A DNA stretch of 64,000 bases. Source: an uncultured Sulfitobacter sp. (GTDB taxonomy: Bacteria; Pseudomonadota; Alphaproteobacteria; Rhodobacterales; Rhodobacteraceae). Under the pieces are notes generated by a model. That model saw nothing but the letters and a program-made list of their open reading frames with translations. It did no database searches and was not told the origin of the DNA. The first letter of the stretch is position 1. Every line of letters starts with the position of its first letter. The translations under genes and the position numbers were made by a program. Shown here in pieces: positions 1-9,127 of this stretch. The stretch lies in NCBI GenBank assembly GCA_937138475.1, contig CAKZPD010000033.1:124001-188000 (forward strand), read 5' to 3'.

Positions 1-663
1 GGCGCCGGCGTCCATCATCTGGGCAAAGCGGGTGTGGATCCGGCTATTCAACCAGTCCTTTGGCGCGTCCATGACGAAACATTGGGCTTGGGCCTGCGGC
101 AGGATCGGGGCGCCGGTCTGTGCCTGCCATTGGGCCATGCTTTTGCCTGTGGCGGTCTGTACCTCCCAGGCGCGCTGCACGCGGGCGCGGTTGTTTTGAT
201 CCAGCGCGGCACGGGTATGGGGATCAAGCCCGGCCAGCAGATCGGGCAGGCTGATGGTGTCGGCGGTCTGGCGCACTTGGGGCGGGGTGGCCGGGATATC
301 GGCCAGCCCGCGTGTCAGGGCGGAAAAGTAAAGCCCGGTGCCGCCGACGATGATCGGCCGGGCCCCTTGGGTCAGCAGGGGCGTTACCTCGCGCAGCCAA
401 TGGCCGGCCGAATAGGGCTGGCGCGTATCGACATGACCATAAAGCCGATGCGGGGCGCGGCGCTCTTCCTCGGGGCTGGGACGGGCGGTCAGGATACGCC
501 AGCACCCATAAACCTGGCTGGCGTCGGCATTGATGATCACCCCGCCCGAGCGGGCGGCGATCTCAAGCGCCAGCGCCGATTTGCCCGAGGCGGTCGGCCC
601 GGCGATCAGCACCGGCTGTTCTGGGTTGAGGCCGCGCAGGGCGGTTTCGAAAGGGCCGGACAT
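1..663 (-). CDS. miaA: tRNA dimethylallyltransferase MiaA (5' part, cut by window edge)
   Basis: MiaA transfers a dimethylallyl group to the N6 of A37 in tRNAs that read codons starting with U. Reading the minus strand from the ATG at 663 gives 221 codons with no stop before the window edge, so the C-terminal third is missing. The N-terminus has the P-loop GPTASGKSA (residues 22-30), followed by the family's [16 protein letters not shown] and [12 protein letters not shown] stretches. It is divergent from pyrH, with about 106 bp between the two starts. Identification is firm; only the 3' end is unseen. Confidence 0.95.
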   Translation of the reverse strand, partial: MSGPFETALRGLNPEQPVLIAGPTASGKSALALEIAARSGGVIINADASQVYGCWRILTARPSPEEERRAPHRLYGHVDTRQPYSAGHWLREVTPLLTQGARPIIVGGTGLYFSALTRGLADIPATPPQVRQTADTISLPDLLAGLDPHTRAALDQNNRARVQRAWEVQTATGKSMAQWQAQTGAPILPQAQAQCFVMDAPKDWLNSRIHTRFAQMMDAGA

Positions 664-769
664 TTTCAATGCGTTTCCAAAGTTTGACGGATTGCAGTTC
701 CCGGCATTTTCCGACATTTTGGCGCGAAGGAAAACCTTATTCCCATAATTCTTGATCGGAGCCTGACGC

Positions 770-1498
770 ATGAGCCAAGACGACCCCAAAGCCGCGTTCA
801 AACGTGTCATGTTGAAGATTTCCGGCGAAGCCCTGATGGGGGATCAAGGCTTTGGCCTGCATCCGCCCACCGTCGAACGCATCGCCCGCGAGGTGAAATC
901 CGTTCATGACATGGGCGTCGAGATCTGCATGGTCATTGGCGGCGGCAATATTTTCAGGGGCTTGCAAGGGTCGGCGCAGGGAATGGAGCGCACGACCGCA
1001 GATTATATGGGGATGCTGGCCACGGTGATGAATGCCCTTGCCATGCAAAGCGCGCTTGAGGGGCTGGGCATGCATTGCCGGGTGATTTCCGCGATCACCA
1101 TGAACGAAGTGGCCGAACCCTATATTCGCCGCCGGGCGGTGCGCCACCTTGAGAAAAAGCGGGTGTGCATTTTCGCCGCCGGCACCGGCAACCCGTATTT
1201 CACCACCGACACCGCCGCGACCCTGCGCGCCAATGAGATGTCCTGCGAGGCGATTTTCAAGGGCACCAAGGTCGACGGGGTCTATGACAAGGATCCGGCC
1301 AAACATGCCGATGCGGTGCGCTATGACAAGGTCAGCTATGATGATGTGCTGGCCAAGCGGCTGGCGGTTATGGATGCCTCGGCGATTGCGCTGGCGCGGG
1401 ATAACAACCTGCCGATCATTGTGTTTTCGCTGGATGAGCCAGGCGGGTTCCGCGGGATTTTGGATGGCAAGGGCACCTATACGCGGGTGCAAGGCTGA
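770..1498 (+). CDS. pyrH: UMP kinase PyrH
   Basis: Cytoplasmic UMP kinase (UMP + ATP to UDP + ADP), amino-acid-kinase fold, 242 residues, the normal length. Visible motifs are KISGEAL (16-22), IGGGNIFRG (56-64) and [14 protein letters not shown] (137-150), which build the nucleotide and UMP sites. It is the first gene of a plus-strand run pyrH-frr-uppS-cdsA-dxr-rseP, an order common in alphaproteobacteria. The start ATG follows a GGAG at 760-763. The gene is followed by a copy of the interspersed 3'-end repeat and then frr. Confidence 0.97.
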   Translation: MSQDDPKAAFKRVMLKISGEALMGDQGFGLHPPTVERIAREVKSVHDMGVEICMVIGGGNIFRGLQGSAQGMERTTADYMGMLATVMNALAMQSALEGLGMHCRVISAITMNEVAEPYIRRRAVRHLEKKRVCIFAAGTGNPYFTTDTAATLRANEMSCEAIFKGTKVDGVYDKDPAKHADAVRYDKVSYDDVLAKRLAVMDASAIALARDNNLPIIVFSLDEPGGFRGILDGKGTYTRVQG

Positions 1499-1538
1499 GC
1501 GGGCGCGCCTTTCGCTGCCGGCGGCGTTCATGTCGGGG

Positions 1539-1578
1539 TGCGGGAGCCTCCGGCGGGGATATTTAGGAACAAAAGAAG
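1539..1578 (+). repeat. Interspersed 3'-end repeat, copy A
   Basis: Copy of a repeat of about 37 bp with core CCTCCGGCGGGGATATTT and tail AACAAAAGAAG. It begins about 40 bp after the pyrH stop, in the same orientation as pyrH. This copy differs from most others by one base in the tail (TTTAGGAAC instead of TTTAAGAAC). Four other copies lie near 6409, 12990, 20838 (minus) and 40349. Confidence 0.9.
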
Positions 1579-1693
1579 GCGCCGGTTTGGCAGATTGCGG
1601 GCCTATACATCGGCGCGGCAAAGCGGCTATAGATAGGCAAGCCCATCGGCCAAAAAGATCGTGATCAAGACAACTTAGGGGCAGGAGACCGCC

Positions 1694-2257
1694 ATGTCAG
1701 ACGAATTTATGCTGGACACTGACGACCTGGAGCGACGCATGGATGGCGCCATGTCGGCGCTGAAGACGGAATTTGCGTCCTTGCGCACCGGGCGGGCATC
1801 GGCGTCGATGTTGGAGCCGGTGATGGTGGATGCCTATGGCTCGCGTACACCGATCAACCAGGTGGGCACGGTCAATGTGCCAGAGCCGCGGATGGTGACA
1901 ATCAATGTGTGGGACAAGTCCTTGGTGGGCAAGGTGGAAAAGGCGATTCGGGAGTCGGGTCTGGGGATCAATCCGCAATTGAATGGCACGATCATCATGT
2001 TGCCGATCCCTGAGTTGAACGAGGAGCGGCGCCGGGATTTGACCAAAGTCGCCGGGCAATATGCCGAGCACGCCCGCGTGGCGGTGCGCAATGTGCGCCG
2101 GGATGGGATGGATCAGATCAAGAAGGCCAAGGCGGACGGGATGTCGGAAGATGACCAGAAGCTGTGGGAAAGCGAAGTGCAGGCGATCACCGACCGCTTT
2201 ATCAAGACCGTTGATGAGATGCTGGAGACCAAACAGGCGGAAATCATGCATGTTTGA
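1694..2257 (+). CDS. frr: Ribosome recycling factor
   Basis: 187 residues, close to the usual 185. With EF-G it splits the post-termination ribosome. The N-terminus has the family pattern around [20 protein letters not shown] and the central [15 protein letters not shown]; the C-terminal half is the expected helical bundle ([21 protein letters not shown]). GGGGCAGGAG upstream (1679-1688) is a good ribosome binding site. It follows pyrH after 195 bp that hold the repeat copy and no other gene. Confidence 0.97.
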   Translation: MSDEFMLDTDDLERRMDGAMSALKTEFASLRTGRASASMLEPVMVDAYGSRTPINQVGTVNVPEPRMVTINVWDKSLVGKVEKAIRESGLGINPQLNGTIIMLPIPELNEERRRDLTKVAGQYAEHARVAVRNVRRDGMDQIKKAKADGMSEDDQKLWESEVQAITDRFIKTVDEMLETKQAEIMHV

Positions 2258-2284
2258 GGCAGCACAGGTGTGAGGCAGGACAAG

Positions 2285-3022
2285 ATGGCTGAGGCTCCGA
2301 CGGTTCCTGAATTGCACGGTCCTGGTCATGTTGCGATCATCATGGATGGCAATGGACGTTGGGCCGGGTTGCGCAACCGCCCGCGTCTTTACGGGCATCA
2401 CGCCGGCGCCAAGCGGGTGCGTGAAATTGTCGAGAGCTGCCCGGATATCGGGGTCAAATACCTGACCATCTTTGCCTTTTCGACCGAAAACTGGAAGCGC
2501 ACCCAGGTTGAGGTTTCCGGGCTGATGGCGTTGTTTCGGCGCTATATTACCAAAGAGATGCGCAATCTGAGCGCATTTGGCGTGCGGGTGCGGTTCATCG
2601 GTGACCGCGAGCGGTTGGATGACAAGCTGACCGATCTGATGGCCGAGCTGGAGGGCGTGACCGCCCATAACAGCCGGGTGCATTTGACCATTGCCATCAA
2701 TTATGGCGGGCGCGACGAGGTGGCCCGCGCCACCAAGCGGCTGGCGGCGGATGTGCAGGCCGGGCGGCTTTTGCCGCAGGATGTCGATGAAGAGACCTTG
2801 CCAAAATATCTGGACACCTGCGTTTTGCCCGATCCGGATCTGGTGATCCGCACCAGCGGCGAGGCGCGGATTTCTAACTTTTTGCTGTGGCAGTCGGCCT
2901 ATTCGGAATATGAATTCATCGACACGCTGTGGCCCGATTTTACCAAGGCAGAGTTTGCCCGGCTGTGTGCCGCCTATCGGGGGCGGGACCGGCGGTTTGG
3001 TGCTGTCAAGGTGCGGTCATGA
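2285..3022 (+). CDS. uppS: Isoprenyl transferase (undecaprenyl diphosphate synthase)
   Basis: Cis-prenyltransferase that adds isopentenyl units to farnesyl diphosphate to make the C55 carrier lipid for peptidoglycan and O-antigen. It has VAIIMDGNGRWA (16-27, catalytic Asp21), the AGAKRVREIVESC helix, FSTENW, and the C-terminal RTSGEARISNFLLWQ...SEYEF diphosphate site. I chose the ATG at 2285 because AGGCAGGA (2273-2280) lies just before it; an in-frame GTG at 2270 would add five residues. The stop overlaps the cdsA start by 4 bp. Confidence 0.96.
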   Translation: MAEAPTVPELHGPGHVAIIMDGNGRWAGLRNRPRLYGHHAGAKRVREIVESCPDIGVKYLTIFAFSTENWKRTQVEVSGLMALFRRYITKEMRNLSAFGVRVRFIGDRERLDDKLTDLMAELEGVTAHNSRVHLTIAINYGGRDEVARATKRLAADVQAGRLLPQDVDEETLPKYLDTCVLPDPDLVIRTSGEARISNFLLWQSAYSEYEFIDTLWPDFTKAEFARLCAAYRGRDRRFGAVKVRS

Positions 3023-3813
3023 GGCCGGGGGGCGGGCAGTGGTCTGATCTGGCGGCGCGCCTGGGGTCGGCGGCGGCGATGGCGGTGATCGGCTTGGCGG
3101 GGATCCTGGCTGGGGGCCATGTGTTTCATGGGATGGTGGCGGTGATTTGCGGCGCCATGGTGTGGGAATTGGTGCGGATGCTGGCGCCGGATGCGCCGGG
3201 GCCGGCGCGCCATTTGGGTGGATTGGCCGGTGCGGCGACCCTGTTGGCGATCTATGTGCCGGCGCCCTTTGCCTTGCCGGTGTTGTTGGCGCCCAGCCTG
3301 GTTGGTTTGGGTCAGCTGCGCCAATTGCGGTCTATTTTCGTGGTGTTTGCCGCTTTGGTTTTGTTGGCCGGATTTTCCATGATGTTGCTGCGCGATATGC
3401 TGGGGCTGGGGTGGTTATTGTGGTTGGTTTCGGTGGTTATTGCCAGCGATGTCGCAGGGTATTTCGCCGGGCGTTTGATCGGCGGGCCAAAGTTCTGGCC
3501 GCGCATCAGTCCCAAGAAAACCTGGTCGGGGACGGTTTTTGGCTGGATCGGCGCGGCGATCGTCGGGGCCTGTTTTGCCCCATACCTGGGGGCGCCGGTG
3601 CAGTTGGTTTGGCTGTCGGTGGCGGTGGCCTTGGCGGCGCAGATGGGCGATATTGCCGAAAGCGCCATCAAGCGCAGGCAGGGGGTCAAGGATAGCTCGG
3701 CCCTTATTCCCGGACATGGCGGGCTGTTGGATCGGTTTGACGGGATGCTGGGGGCATCGGTCTTTGTGCTGTTGATCGCGCCCTTTGTCGATTTTTTACA
3801 CGTTTTGGGGTAG
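3019..3813 (+). CDS. cdsA: Phosphatidate cytidylyltransferase
   Basis: Polytopic inner-membrane enzyme making CDP-diacylglycerol from phosphatidate and CTP, the precursor of all phospholipids. 264 residues with about seven hydrophobic segments. The C-terminal CDP-alcohol signature is clear: GDIAESAIKRRQGVKDSS followed by IPGHGGLLDRFDGML. The ATG at 3019 overlaps the uppS TGA (ATGA), indicating translational coupling; an upstream in-frame start would lie inside uppS and is unlikely. Confidence 0.95.
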   Translation: MRPGGGQWSDLAARLGSAAAMAVIGLAGILAGGHVFHGMVAVICGAMVWELVRMLAPDAPGPARHLGGLAGAATLLAIYVPAPFALPVLLAPSLVGLGQLRQLRSIFVVFAALVLLAGFSMMLLRDMLGLGWLLWLVSVVIASDVAGYFAGRLIGGPKFWPRISPKKTWSGTVFGWIGAAIVGACFAPYLGAPVQLVWLSVAVALAAQMGDIAESAIKRRQGVKDSSALIPGHGGLLDRFDGMLGASVFVLLIAPFVDFLHVLG

Positions 3814-3816
3814 GCG

Positions 3817-4980
3817 ATGCGCCGGATCAGTATCTTTGGCGCCACCGGGTCCATCGGGCAAAACACCATTGACCTGATTGCCCGTGCGCCGGCCGATTAC
3901 GAGGTTGTTGCCCTGACTGGCGCCAGCAACATCGCGGTGCTGGCCGGTGATGCGATACGGTTGCGGGCCAAGGTGGCCGTGACGGCCCATCCGCATTTAT
4001 TGGAAGATTTGCGTGCTGCCCTGGCCGGCAGCGGTGTCGAGGCCGCCGCCGGACCCGCCGCCATAGCCGAGGCCGCCAGCCGTCCGGCCGATTGGGTGAT
4101 GTCGGCCATTGTCGGGGCCGCCGGGTTGGTGCCGGGGCTGGCGGCGCTGGAGGTTGGGGCGACCTTGGCCCTGGCCAACAAAGAATCGCTGGTCTGTGCC
4201 GGGGGGCTGATGCTGGGTGCGGCCAAGCGCCATGGTGCCACGATATTGCCCGTCGACAGCGAACATTCGGCGGTGTTTCAGGCGCTTAGCGGCGAAGATA
4301 TTCAAACGATCGAACGGATCATCATCACCGCGAGCGGCGGCGCGTTTCGCGATTGGCCGCTGGCAAAGCTGCGTCATGCCACGCCGGCCCAGGCGGCCAG
4401 CCACCCCAATTGGGATATGGGGCAGAGGATCACCATCGACAGCGCCTCTATGTTCAACAAGGCAATGGAAGTCATTGAAACGCGTGAGTTTTTCGGTGTA
4501 TCGCCAAAGCAGATCGAGGTCTTGGTGCATCCTGAATCCCTGGTGCATGCCTTGGTCGGGTTTCAGGATGGCGCGTTGATGGCCCATGTGGGTCCGCCCG
4601 ATATGCGCCATGCCATCGGCTATGCGTTGCATTGGCCGCGCCGGGCGGCCCTGCCGGTTGAGCGACTGGACCTGGCCCGCGTTGGCGCGCTGAGCTTTCG
4701 TGCCCCGGACGAGCAGCGCTGGCCGGCGTTGCGCATCGCCCGCGAGGTGATGGCCGCCGGGGGGCTGAACGGGGCGGTGTTCAATGCCGCCAAAGAGACG
4801 GCGCTGGATGGGTTTATTGCCGGCCAGATCGGATTTACCGTGATGGCAGACGTTGTTGAACAAACCCTGACCGAGGCGCAGGGGCAGGTTGAAACCCGCA
4901 TGACCCTTGATAATGTGGCGCAGGCTGACCATTTGGCCCGTAACATCGCGCGGCAAATCATTCAGAAAAGAGCAGGATAA
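3817..4980 (+). CDS. dxr: 1-deoxy-D-xylulose 5-phosphate reductoisomerase
   Basis: Second step of the MEP isoprenoid pathway: NADPH-dependent conversion of DXP to 2-C-methylerythritol 4-phosphate. 387 residues. NADPH-binding GATGSIGQNT (residues 7-16) opens the protein; the catalytic part has ALANKESLVCAG, DSEHSAVFQ and ASGGAFRDWP, then SASMFNKAMEVIE. It starts 3 bp after the cdsA stop. Supply of isoprenoid next to uppS, its user, is a usual arrangement. Confidence 0.97.
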   Translation: MRRISIFGATGSIGQNTIDLIARAPADYEVVALTGASNIAVLAGDAIRLRAKVAVTAHPHLLEDLRAALAGSGVEAAAGPAAIAEAASRPADWVMSAIVGAAGLVPGLAALEVGATLALANKESLVCAGGLMLGAAKRHGATILPVDSEHSAVFQALSGEDIQTIERIIITASGGAFRDWPLAKLRHATPAQAASHPNWDMGQRITIDSASMFNKAMEVIETREFFGVSPKQIEVLVHPESLVHALVGFQDGALMAHVGPPDMRHAIGYALHWPRRAALPVERLDLARVGALSFRAPDEQRWPALRIAREVMAAGGLNGAVFNAAKETALDGFIAGQIGFTVMADVVEQTLTEAQGQVETRMTLDNVAQADHLARNIARQIIQKRAG

Positions 4981-4984
4981 TCCT

Positions 4985-6337
4985 TTGGACATAAGCAGTT
5001 TGATCCCCCAGTTTGGCGGCGCGATCTGGACGTTGCTGGCCTTTGTGCTGGCTTTGTCGGTGATCATCGCCATCCATGAATACGGACATTACATTGTCGG
5101 GCGGTTGAGCGGCATTCGGGCCGAGGTGTTCTCGATTGGGTTTGGGCCGGTGATCTGGGCCAGACAGGACAAGCGCGGCACGGTTTGGCAAATCGCCGCT
5201 TTGCCGCTGGGGGGGTATGTGCGGTTTGCCGGGGATGCCAATGCGGCCTCGGGCAAGGACGCAACGGCGATGCGTGGGGCGCAAGACGATCCGCAGCGGT
5301 TGCGCGAAACCATGCATGGCGCGCCGCTGTGGGCGCGCACGCTGACGGTGGCGGCGGGGCCTGCGTTCAATTTTGCCCTGTCGATCTTGGTCTTTGCCGC
5401 AGTGCTGATGAGCAGCGGCGCCCCGGTTGAGCCTTTGTCGGTGGGGGCGCTGCGCCCGATGCCGCAGGCCGAGCGCGGACTGAAGCCGGGCGATCAGCTG
5501 TTGGAAATTGATGGCCGGGCGGTGCCAAGCGCGTCCGATGAAGGCGGATACGCTGCGTTTTTGGCGCAATTGCCGGCGCAACCGGACCTGAGATATCGGG
5601 TGGAGCGAGGGGGCCAGGCCGTTGATGTGACGGACGCGCCGCTGTTGCCGCCGCTGGTATCGGCGCTGAGCCCGCAAAGCGCTGCCATGGCTGCCGGGTT
5701 GCAGGTGGGGGATGTGATTACCGCCATTGATGGGCAGGCGATCTTTGTGTTTGAGCAGCTGAAGGCTGCGGTTGAGGGGGGCGCGGGCGCCCCGCTAAGC
5801 CTGACGGTGTGGCGCCGCGGCGAGAGCCTGACGATGGTGTTGCAGCCCAAGCGGGTCGATGAACCCTTGCCCGAGGGCGGTTTTGCCACGCAATGGCGGA
5901 TTGGTGTGGCGGGGGGCATGTCGTTTGATCCCTTGACCCAGGCAATGGGACCGGGCCAGGCGCTGACCGGAGGGGCGGCGCAGGTTGGGCGGATCATCAC
6001 TGGATCGCTGTCCGGGCTGGGGCATATGATCAGCGGTGCCATCAGCACCTGTAACCTGAGCGGGCCGATTGGCATTGCCCAGACCTCGGGGGCGATGGCG
6101 TCGCAGGGGGCGTTGTCGTTCGTTTGGTTCATTGCGGTGCTGAGCACCGCCGTTGGGTTGTTGAACCTGTTCCCGGTTCCGGCCCTGGATGGCGGGCATC
6201 TGGTGTTTTTTGCCTATGAGGCGATCAGCGGCCGTCCGCCGAGCGATGGGGCGCTGCGCATCTTGATGACGGTTGGTTTGGCCCTGGTGGCCGGGTTGAT
6301 GGTGTTTGCGCTTGGCAATGATTTGTTTTGCCCGTGA
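4985..6337 (+). CDS. rseP: Site-2 zinc metalloprotease RseP
   Basis: Intramembrane protease that cleaves transmembrane anti-sigma factors and leftover signal peptides. 450 residues from a TTG at 4985, 4 bp after the dxr stop, with AGCAGGA at 4970-4976 as ribosome binding site; no in-frame ATG gives a sensible N-terminus. The zinc motif HEYGH is at residues 31-35 in the first membrane segment, a PDZ-like region (AGLQVGDVITAIDG) lies in the middle, and the second zinc-ligand motif ALDGGH is near the C-terminus. It comes directly before bamA, as in many Gram-negative genomes. Confidence 0.95.
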   Translation: MDISSLIPQFGGAIWTLLAFVLALSVIIAIHEYGHYIVGRLSGIRAEVFSIGFGPVIWARQDKRGTVWQIAALPLGGYVRFAGDANAASGKDATAMRGAQDDPQRLRETMHGAPLWARTLTVAAGPAFNFALSILVFAAVLMSSGAPVEPLSVGALRPMPQAERGLKPGDQLLEIDGRAVPSASDEGGYAAFLAQLPAQPDLRYRVERGGQAVDVTDAPLLPPLVSALSPQSAAMAAGLQVGDVITAIDGQAIFVFEQLKAAVEGGAGAPLSLTVWRRGESLTMVLQPKRVDEPLPEGGFATQWRIGVAGGMSFDPLTQAMGPGQALTGGAAQVGRIITGSLSGLGHMISGAISTCNLSGPIGIAQTSGAMASQGALSFVWFIAVLSTAVGLLNLFPVPALDGGHLVFFAYEAISGRPPSDGALRILMTVGLALVAGLMVFALGNDLFCP

Positions 6338-6366
6338 GTGTGTTTTGCCCGTGAGTGTGTTTTGCC
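6325..6366 (+). repeat. 17-bp tandem repeat across the rseP stop codon
   Basis: GTTTTGCCCGTGAGTGT occurs twice in perfect tandem (6325-6341 and 6342-6358), followed by a partial third unit to 6366. The rseP TGA lies in the first unit. It looks like a recent slippage duplication and leaves the protein end unchanged. Confidence 0.85.
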
Positions 6367-6406
6367 GGTGGGGCAGATAAGGTCGGGCGGCGCCTGTCTG
6401 GTTGCG

Positions 6407-6446
6407 GCGGGTGCCTCCGGCGGGGATATTTAAGAACAAAAGAAGC
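6407..6446 (+). repeat. Interspersed 3'-end repeat, copy B
   Basis: Same core CCTCCGGCGGGGATATTT and tail AAGAACAAAAGAAG as copy A, beginning about 70 bp after the rseP stop and in its orientation. The base before the core differs (GGGTGCCTCC instead of GGGAGCCTCC). Confidence 0.9.
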
Positions 6447-6560
6447 GGGCCGGGGCGCGCAGATTTTAGAGAGTGGGCCGGCGCGGGGCCTGATTTTGCC
6501 GCAATTTGGCCTTGGTTGCCGGGCAGGGTGCCGGGGAATGGCAAAAGAGTGGAGGCAAAG

Positions 6561-6671
6561 ATGACAGACAGCGCGCGTGGGTTTTGGTTCCTGATGCTGC
6601 TGGGCGGCGATTATTGGGCGGTTTTGGCGGCGCTGGTGGGGGCCTTGTCCTTGGCTGGATGGGTCTTTTGA
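6561..6671 (+). CDS. Putative 36-residue membrane peptide
   Basis: Short ORF beginning MTDSARGFWF and ending LSLAGWVF. About 25 of its 36 residues form one hydrophobic segment with an acidic GGDYW in the middle. A strong GGAGG at 6551-6555 sits 5 bp before the ATG, which is the main reason to believe it. It lies between rseP and bamA, in a 436-bp gap that otherwise holds the tandem repeat, repeat copy B and a promoter-like site. I do not recognise a family. The ORF could be chance in GC-rich DNA. Confidence 0.45.
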   Translation: MTDSARGFWFLMLLGGDYWAVLAALVGALSLAGWVF

Positions 6672-6708
6672 TGTCGGTCGATTTTGGCTGAAATCTGACC
6701 ACTGGCTT

Positions 6709-6737
6709 TTGACAAGCCCCATCAGAGTGGATACTCA
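6709..6737 (+). promoter_or_regulatory. Putative sigma-70 promoter for bamA
   Basis: TTGACA at 6709-6714, a 17-bp spacer, then TACTCA at 6732-6737, ending 36 bp before the bamA ATG. The -35 box is perfect and the -10 is weak. It would let bamA and the lipid A genes be transcribed independently of the upstream cluster. Confidence 0.4.
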
Positions 6738-6773
6738 GGATCCAAATCTTATTTAGTGGATCGGGGCTGAACC

Positions 6774-9116
6774 ATGACTTTTGGCATTTTGGGGGCAGGG
6801 TCGCTGGGCCGGAGTGGGGCGCGGGGGCTGAAAGCGGCCTTGCGCCTGTCGACCTTGGGGCTGGCGTTTTCGGCGGCGATGGCGGCGGCGCAGGATTTCA
6901 GTTTTGATCAGATCGTGATTGATGGCAATGCCCGCATCGGGCGCGCGGCGATTCTGAGCCGGGCCGGTTTGGAGCCTGGGCAGGTTTTGAGCGCGGCCGC
7001 GCTGAATGATGCCTATCAGCGGTTGATTGAATCGGGGTTGTTCGAAACGGTAGAGCTGACCCCGCAAGCCGGCACGTTGCGGATCAGCGTGGCGGAATTC
7101 CCGACCATCAACCGGATCAATTTCGAAGGCAATGTGCGGATCAAGGATGAGGCGTTGGCGGCGATGGTCGGATCGGCCGAGCGCCGGGTCTTTACCCCGG
7201 CCGGAGCCGAGCGGGACGCGGCGGCGATTGCCAAGGCCTATGCCGATGAGGGGCGCATCGCCGCGCGGGTGACACCGCGGATCATCCGCCGGTCGGACAA
7301 CCGGGTGGATTTGGTTTTCGAGATTTTCGAGGGCGATAATGTCGAGATCGAGCGTCTGAGCTTTGTTGGCAACCGGGTGTTTTCCGATCGGCGTTTGCGC
7401 CGGGTGTTGGGCACAAAGCAGGCGGGGCTGTTTCGGGCGCTTGTGCGGTCGGACACCTTTGTCGAGGACCGGATCGAATTTGACAAACAGGTGTTGCGTG
7501 ATTTCTATCTGTCGCGGGGCTTTGTGGATTTTCGCACCCTGTCGGTCAACGCCGAGCTGACCGAAGAGCGCGATGGCTATTTCCTGGTGTTCAACGTTCA
7601 AGAAGGCCAGCCGTTCAAATTTGGCGCCATTACGGTCAGCAGCCAGATGAACGGTGTCGCGCCCGAGGTTTATCAAGATATTCTGAAGGTCAAGCCGGGG
7701 CAGGTGTATTCGCCGTCTTCGGTGGAAACGGATATCGCCCGGATCGAGCGGCAGGCGCTGCGCGAAGGTGTGGATTTTCTGCGGGTTGAACCGCGGGTGA
7801 CGCGTAACAACGAAAGTTTGACGCTGGATGTGGAATATGTGCTGAGCCGTGGCCCGCGTGTGTTCGTCGAGCGGATTGATATTTCCGGAAATACCACCAC
7901 GTTGGATCAGGTGGTGCGGCGGCAGTTCGACAGCGTTGAGGGCGATCCCTTTAACCCACGCGAAATCCGCCAAAGCGCCGAGCGTATACGCGCCCTTGGG
8001 TTTTTCGAAAGCGCCGAGGTCAATACCCGCGAGGGGTCGGCCCCCGATCAGGTGATTGTCGATGTGGATCTGGCCGAAAAGCCAACCGGATCGCTGAGCT
8101 TTGGGGGATCGTTTTCATCCAGTGATGGGTTTGGCGTGGCCATTCAGTTTGCCGAGCAGAACTTTTTGGGCCGGGGGCAAAAGCTGACGTTGACGGTGTC
8201 CACCGCCGAAGAGGCCAAGCGCTATGGCGCGAATTTCACCGAACCTGCGTTTCTTGGGCGCGATGTGGCCTTTGGGTTCAATCTGGATGTGGCGGAATCA
8301 AATTCATCCTATACCACTTATGATGGCGACCGGGCGCTGTTTCAGCCGTCGATCGCCTTTCCCGTCGGAGAGAAAAGCCGCCTGAAGCTGATTTATACCG
8401 GGCAGCGCAACGAGATGGTGTCGCGGTCGACGCCGGTGCACGGAACGGTGATCGGATCAGAGATCGCCGCAGGGGCGCAAAGCAGCAGCGCCCTTGGCTA
8501 TGAGTTCAGCTATGACACCCGCATTGGTGGGTTGAACCCCAATGCCGGGGCTTTGATGAAATTTGGCCAAGATTTTTCAGGGCTGGGCGGCGATAGCAAA
8601 TATATCAAGACCACGGCAAAGGCCGTGGCTGAAACCAAGGTGATGAGCGAAGAAATCACCCTGCGCGCCAGCCTTGAGGGCGGCGCGCTAAGCTGGCAAA
8701 GCGGCACCAACCGCGCGGTCGATCGCTTTTTGCTGACCCCGTCGATCATTCGCGGGTTTGAGCCGGGCGGCATTGGCCCACGGGATCAATCCGTCAGCAA
8801 TGATGACCCGATTGGCGGCAATTACTATGTGGCGGCCCGCTTTGAGGCGGAATTCCCCCTTGGGTTGCCCGAAGAATACGGCATTGGCGGCGGTGTGTTC
8901 TATGATGTCGCAAACCTGTGGGATCTGAGCGATGTCACCATCCCCGGCGGCAGTGCGGTGGTGGGGGCCGATGGATCGTTTCGCCATGTGATCGGCGCGT
9001 CGATCTTGTGGAGCACCCCGTTGGGGCCATTGCGTTTCAACTTTACCAATGCGTTGAAGAAAGAAACCTATGACCAAGAGCAAAACTTTGAGGTCACGCT
9101 GTCAACTCAGTTCTGA
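6774..9116 (+). CDS. bamA: Outer membrane protein assembly factor BamA
   Basis: Omp85-family core of the BAM complex, inserting beta-barrel proteins into the outer membrane. 780 residues. A signal peptide ends near residue 38 (AMAAAQDFSF). Five POTRA repeats follow (roughly 40-425; repeats of the R-x-NFEGN / LSFVGN type), then a C-terminal barrel with the IRGFEPGGIGPRD motif (the family's VRGF loop) and a terminal phenylalanine. It lies between rseP and skp, the typical place. A promoter-like element precedes it. Confidence 0.96.
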   Translation: MTFGILGAGSLGRSGARGLKAALRLSTLGLAFSAAMAAAQDFSFDQIVIDGNARIGRAAILSRAGLEPGQVLSAAALNDAYQRLIESGLFETVELTPQAGTLRISVAEFPTINRINFEGNVRIKDEALAAMVGSAERRVFTPAGAERDAAAIAKAYADEGRIAARVTPRIIRRSDNRVDLVFEIFEGDNVEIERLSFVGNRVFSDRRLRRVLGTKQAGLFRALVRSDTFVEDRIEFDKQVLRDFYLSRGFVDFRTLSVNAELTEERDGYFLVFNVQEGQPFKFGAITVSSQMNGVAPEVYQDILKVKPGQVYSPSSVETDIARIERQALREGVDFLRVEPRVTRNNESLTLDVEYVLSRGPRVFVERIDISGNTTTLDQVVRRQFDSVEGDPFNPREIRQSAERIRALGFFESAEVNTREGSAPDQVIVDVDLAEKPTGSLSFGGSFSSSDGFGVAIQFAEQNFLGRGQKLTLTVSTAEEAKRYGANFTEPAFLGRDVAFGFNLDVAESNSSYTTYDGDRALFQPSIAFPVGEKSRLKLIYTGQRNEMVSRSTPVHGTVIGSEIAAGAQSSSALGYEFSYDTRIGGLNPNAGALMKFGQDFSGLGGDSKYIKTTAKAVAETKVMSEEITLRASLEGGALSWQSGTNRAVDRFLLTPSIIRGFEPGGIGPRDQSVSNDDPIGGNYYVAARFEAEFPLGLPEEYGIGGGVFYDVANLWDLSDVTIPGGSAVVGADGSFRHVIGASILWSTPLGPLRFNFTNALKKETYDQEQNFEVTLSTQF

Positions 9117-9127
9117 TCGGGGAACCA

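Noticed and set aside
737..1621. Long minus-strand ORF antisense to pyrH
   Set aside because: It is a GC-rich shadow frame: no family motifs, Arg/His/Gly-rich, and fully opposite a certain gene. The same applies to minus-strand frames over frr, dxr and der.
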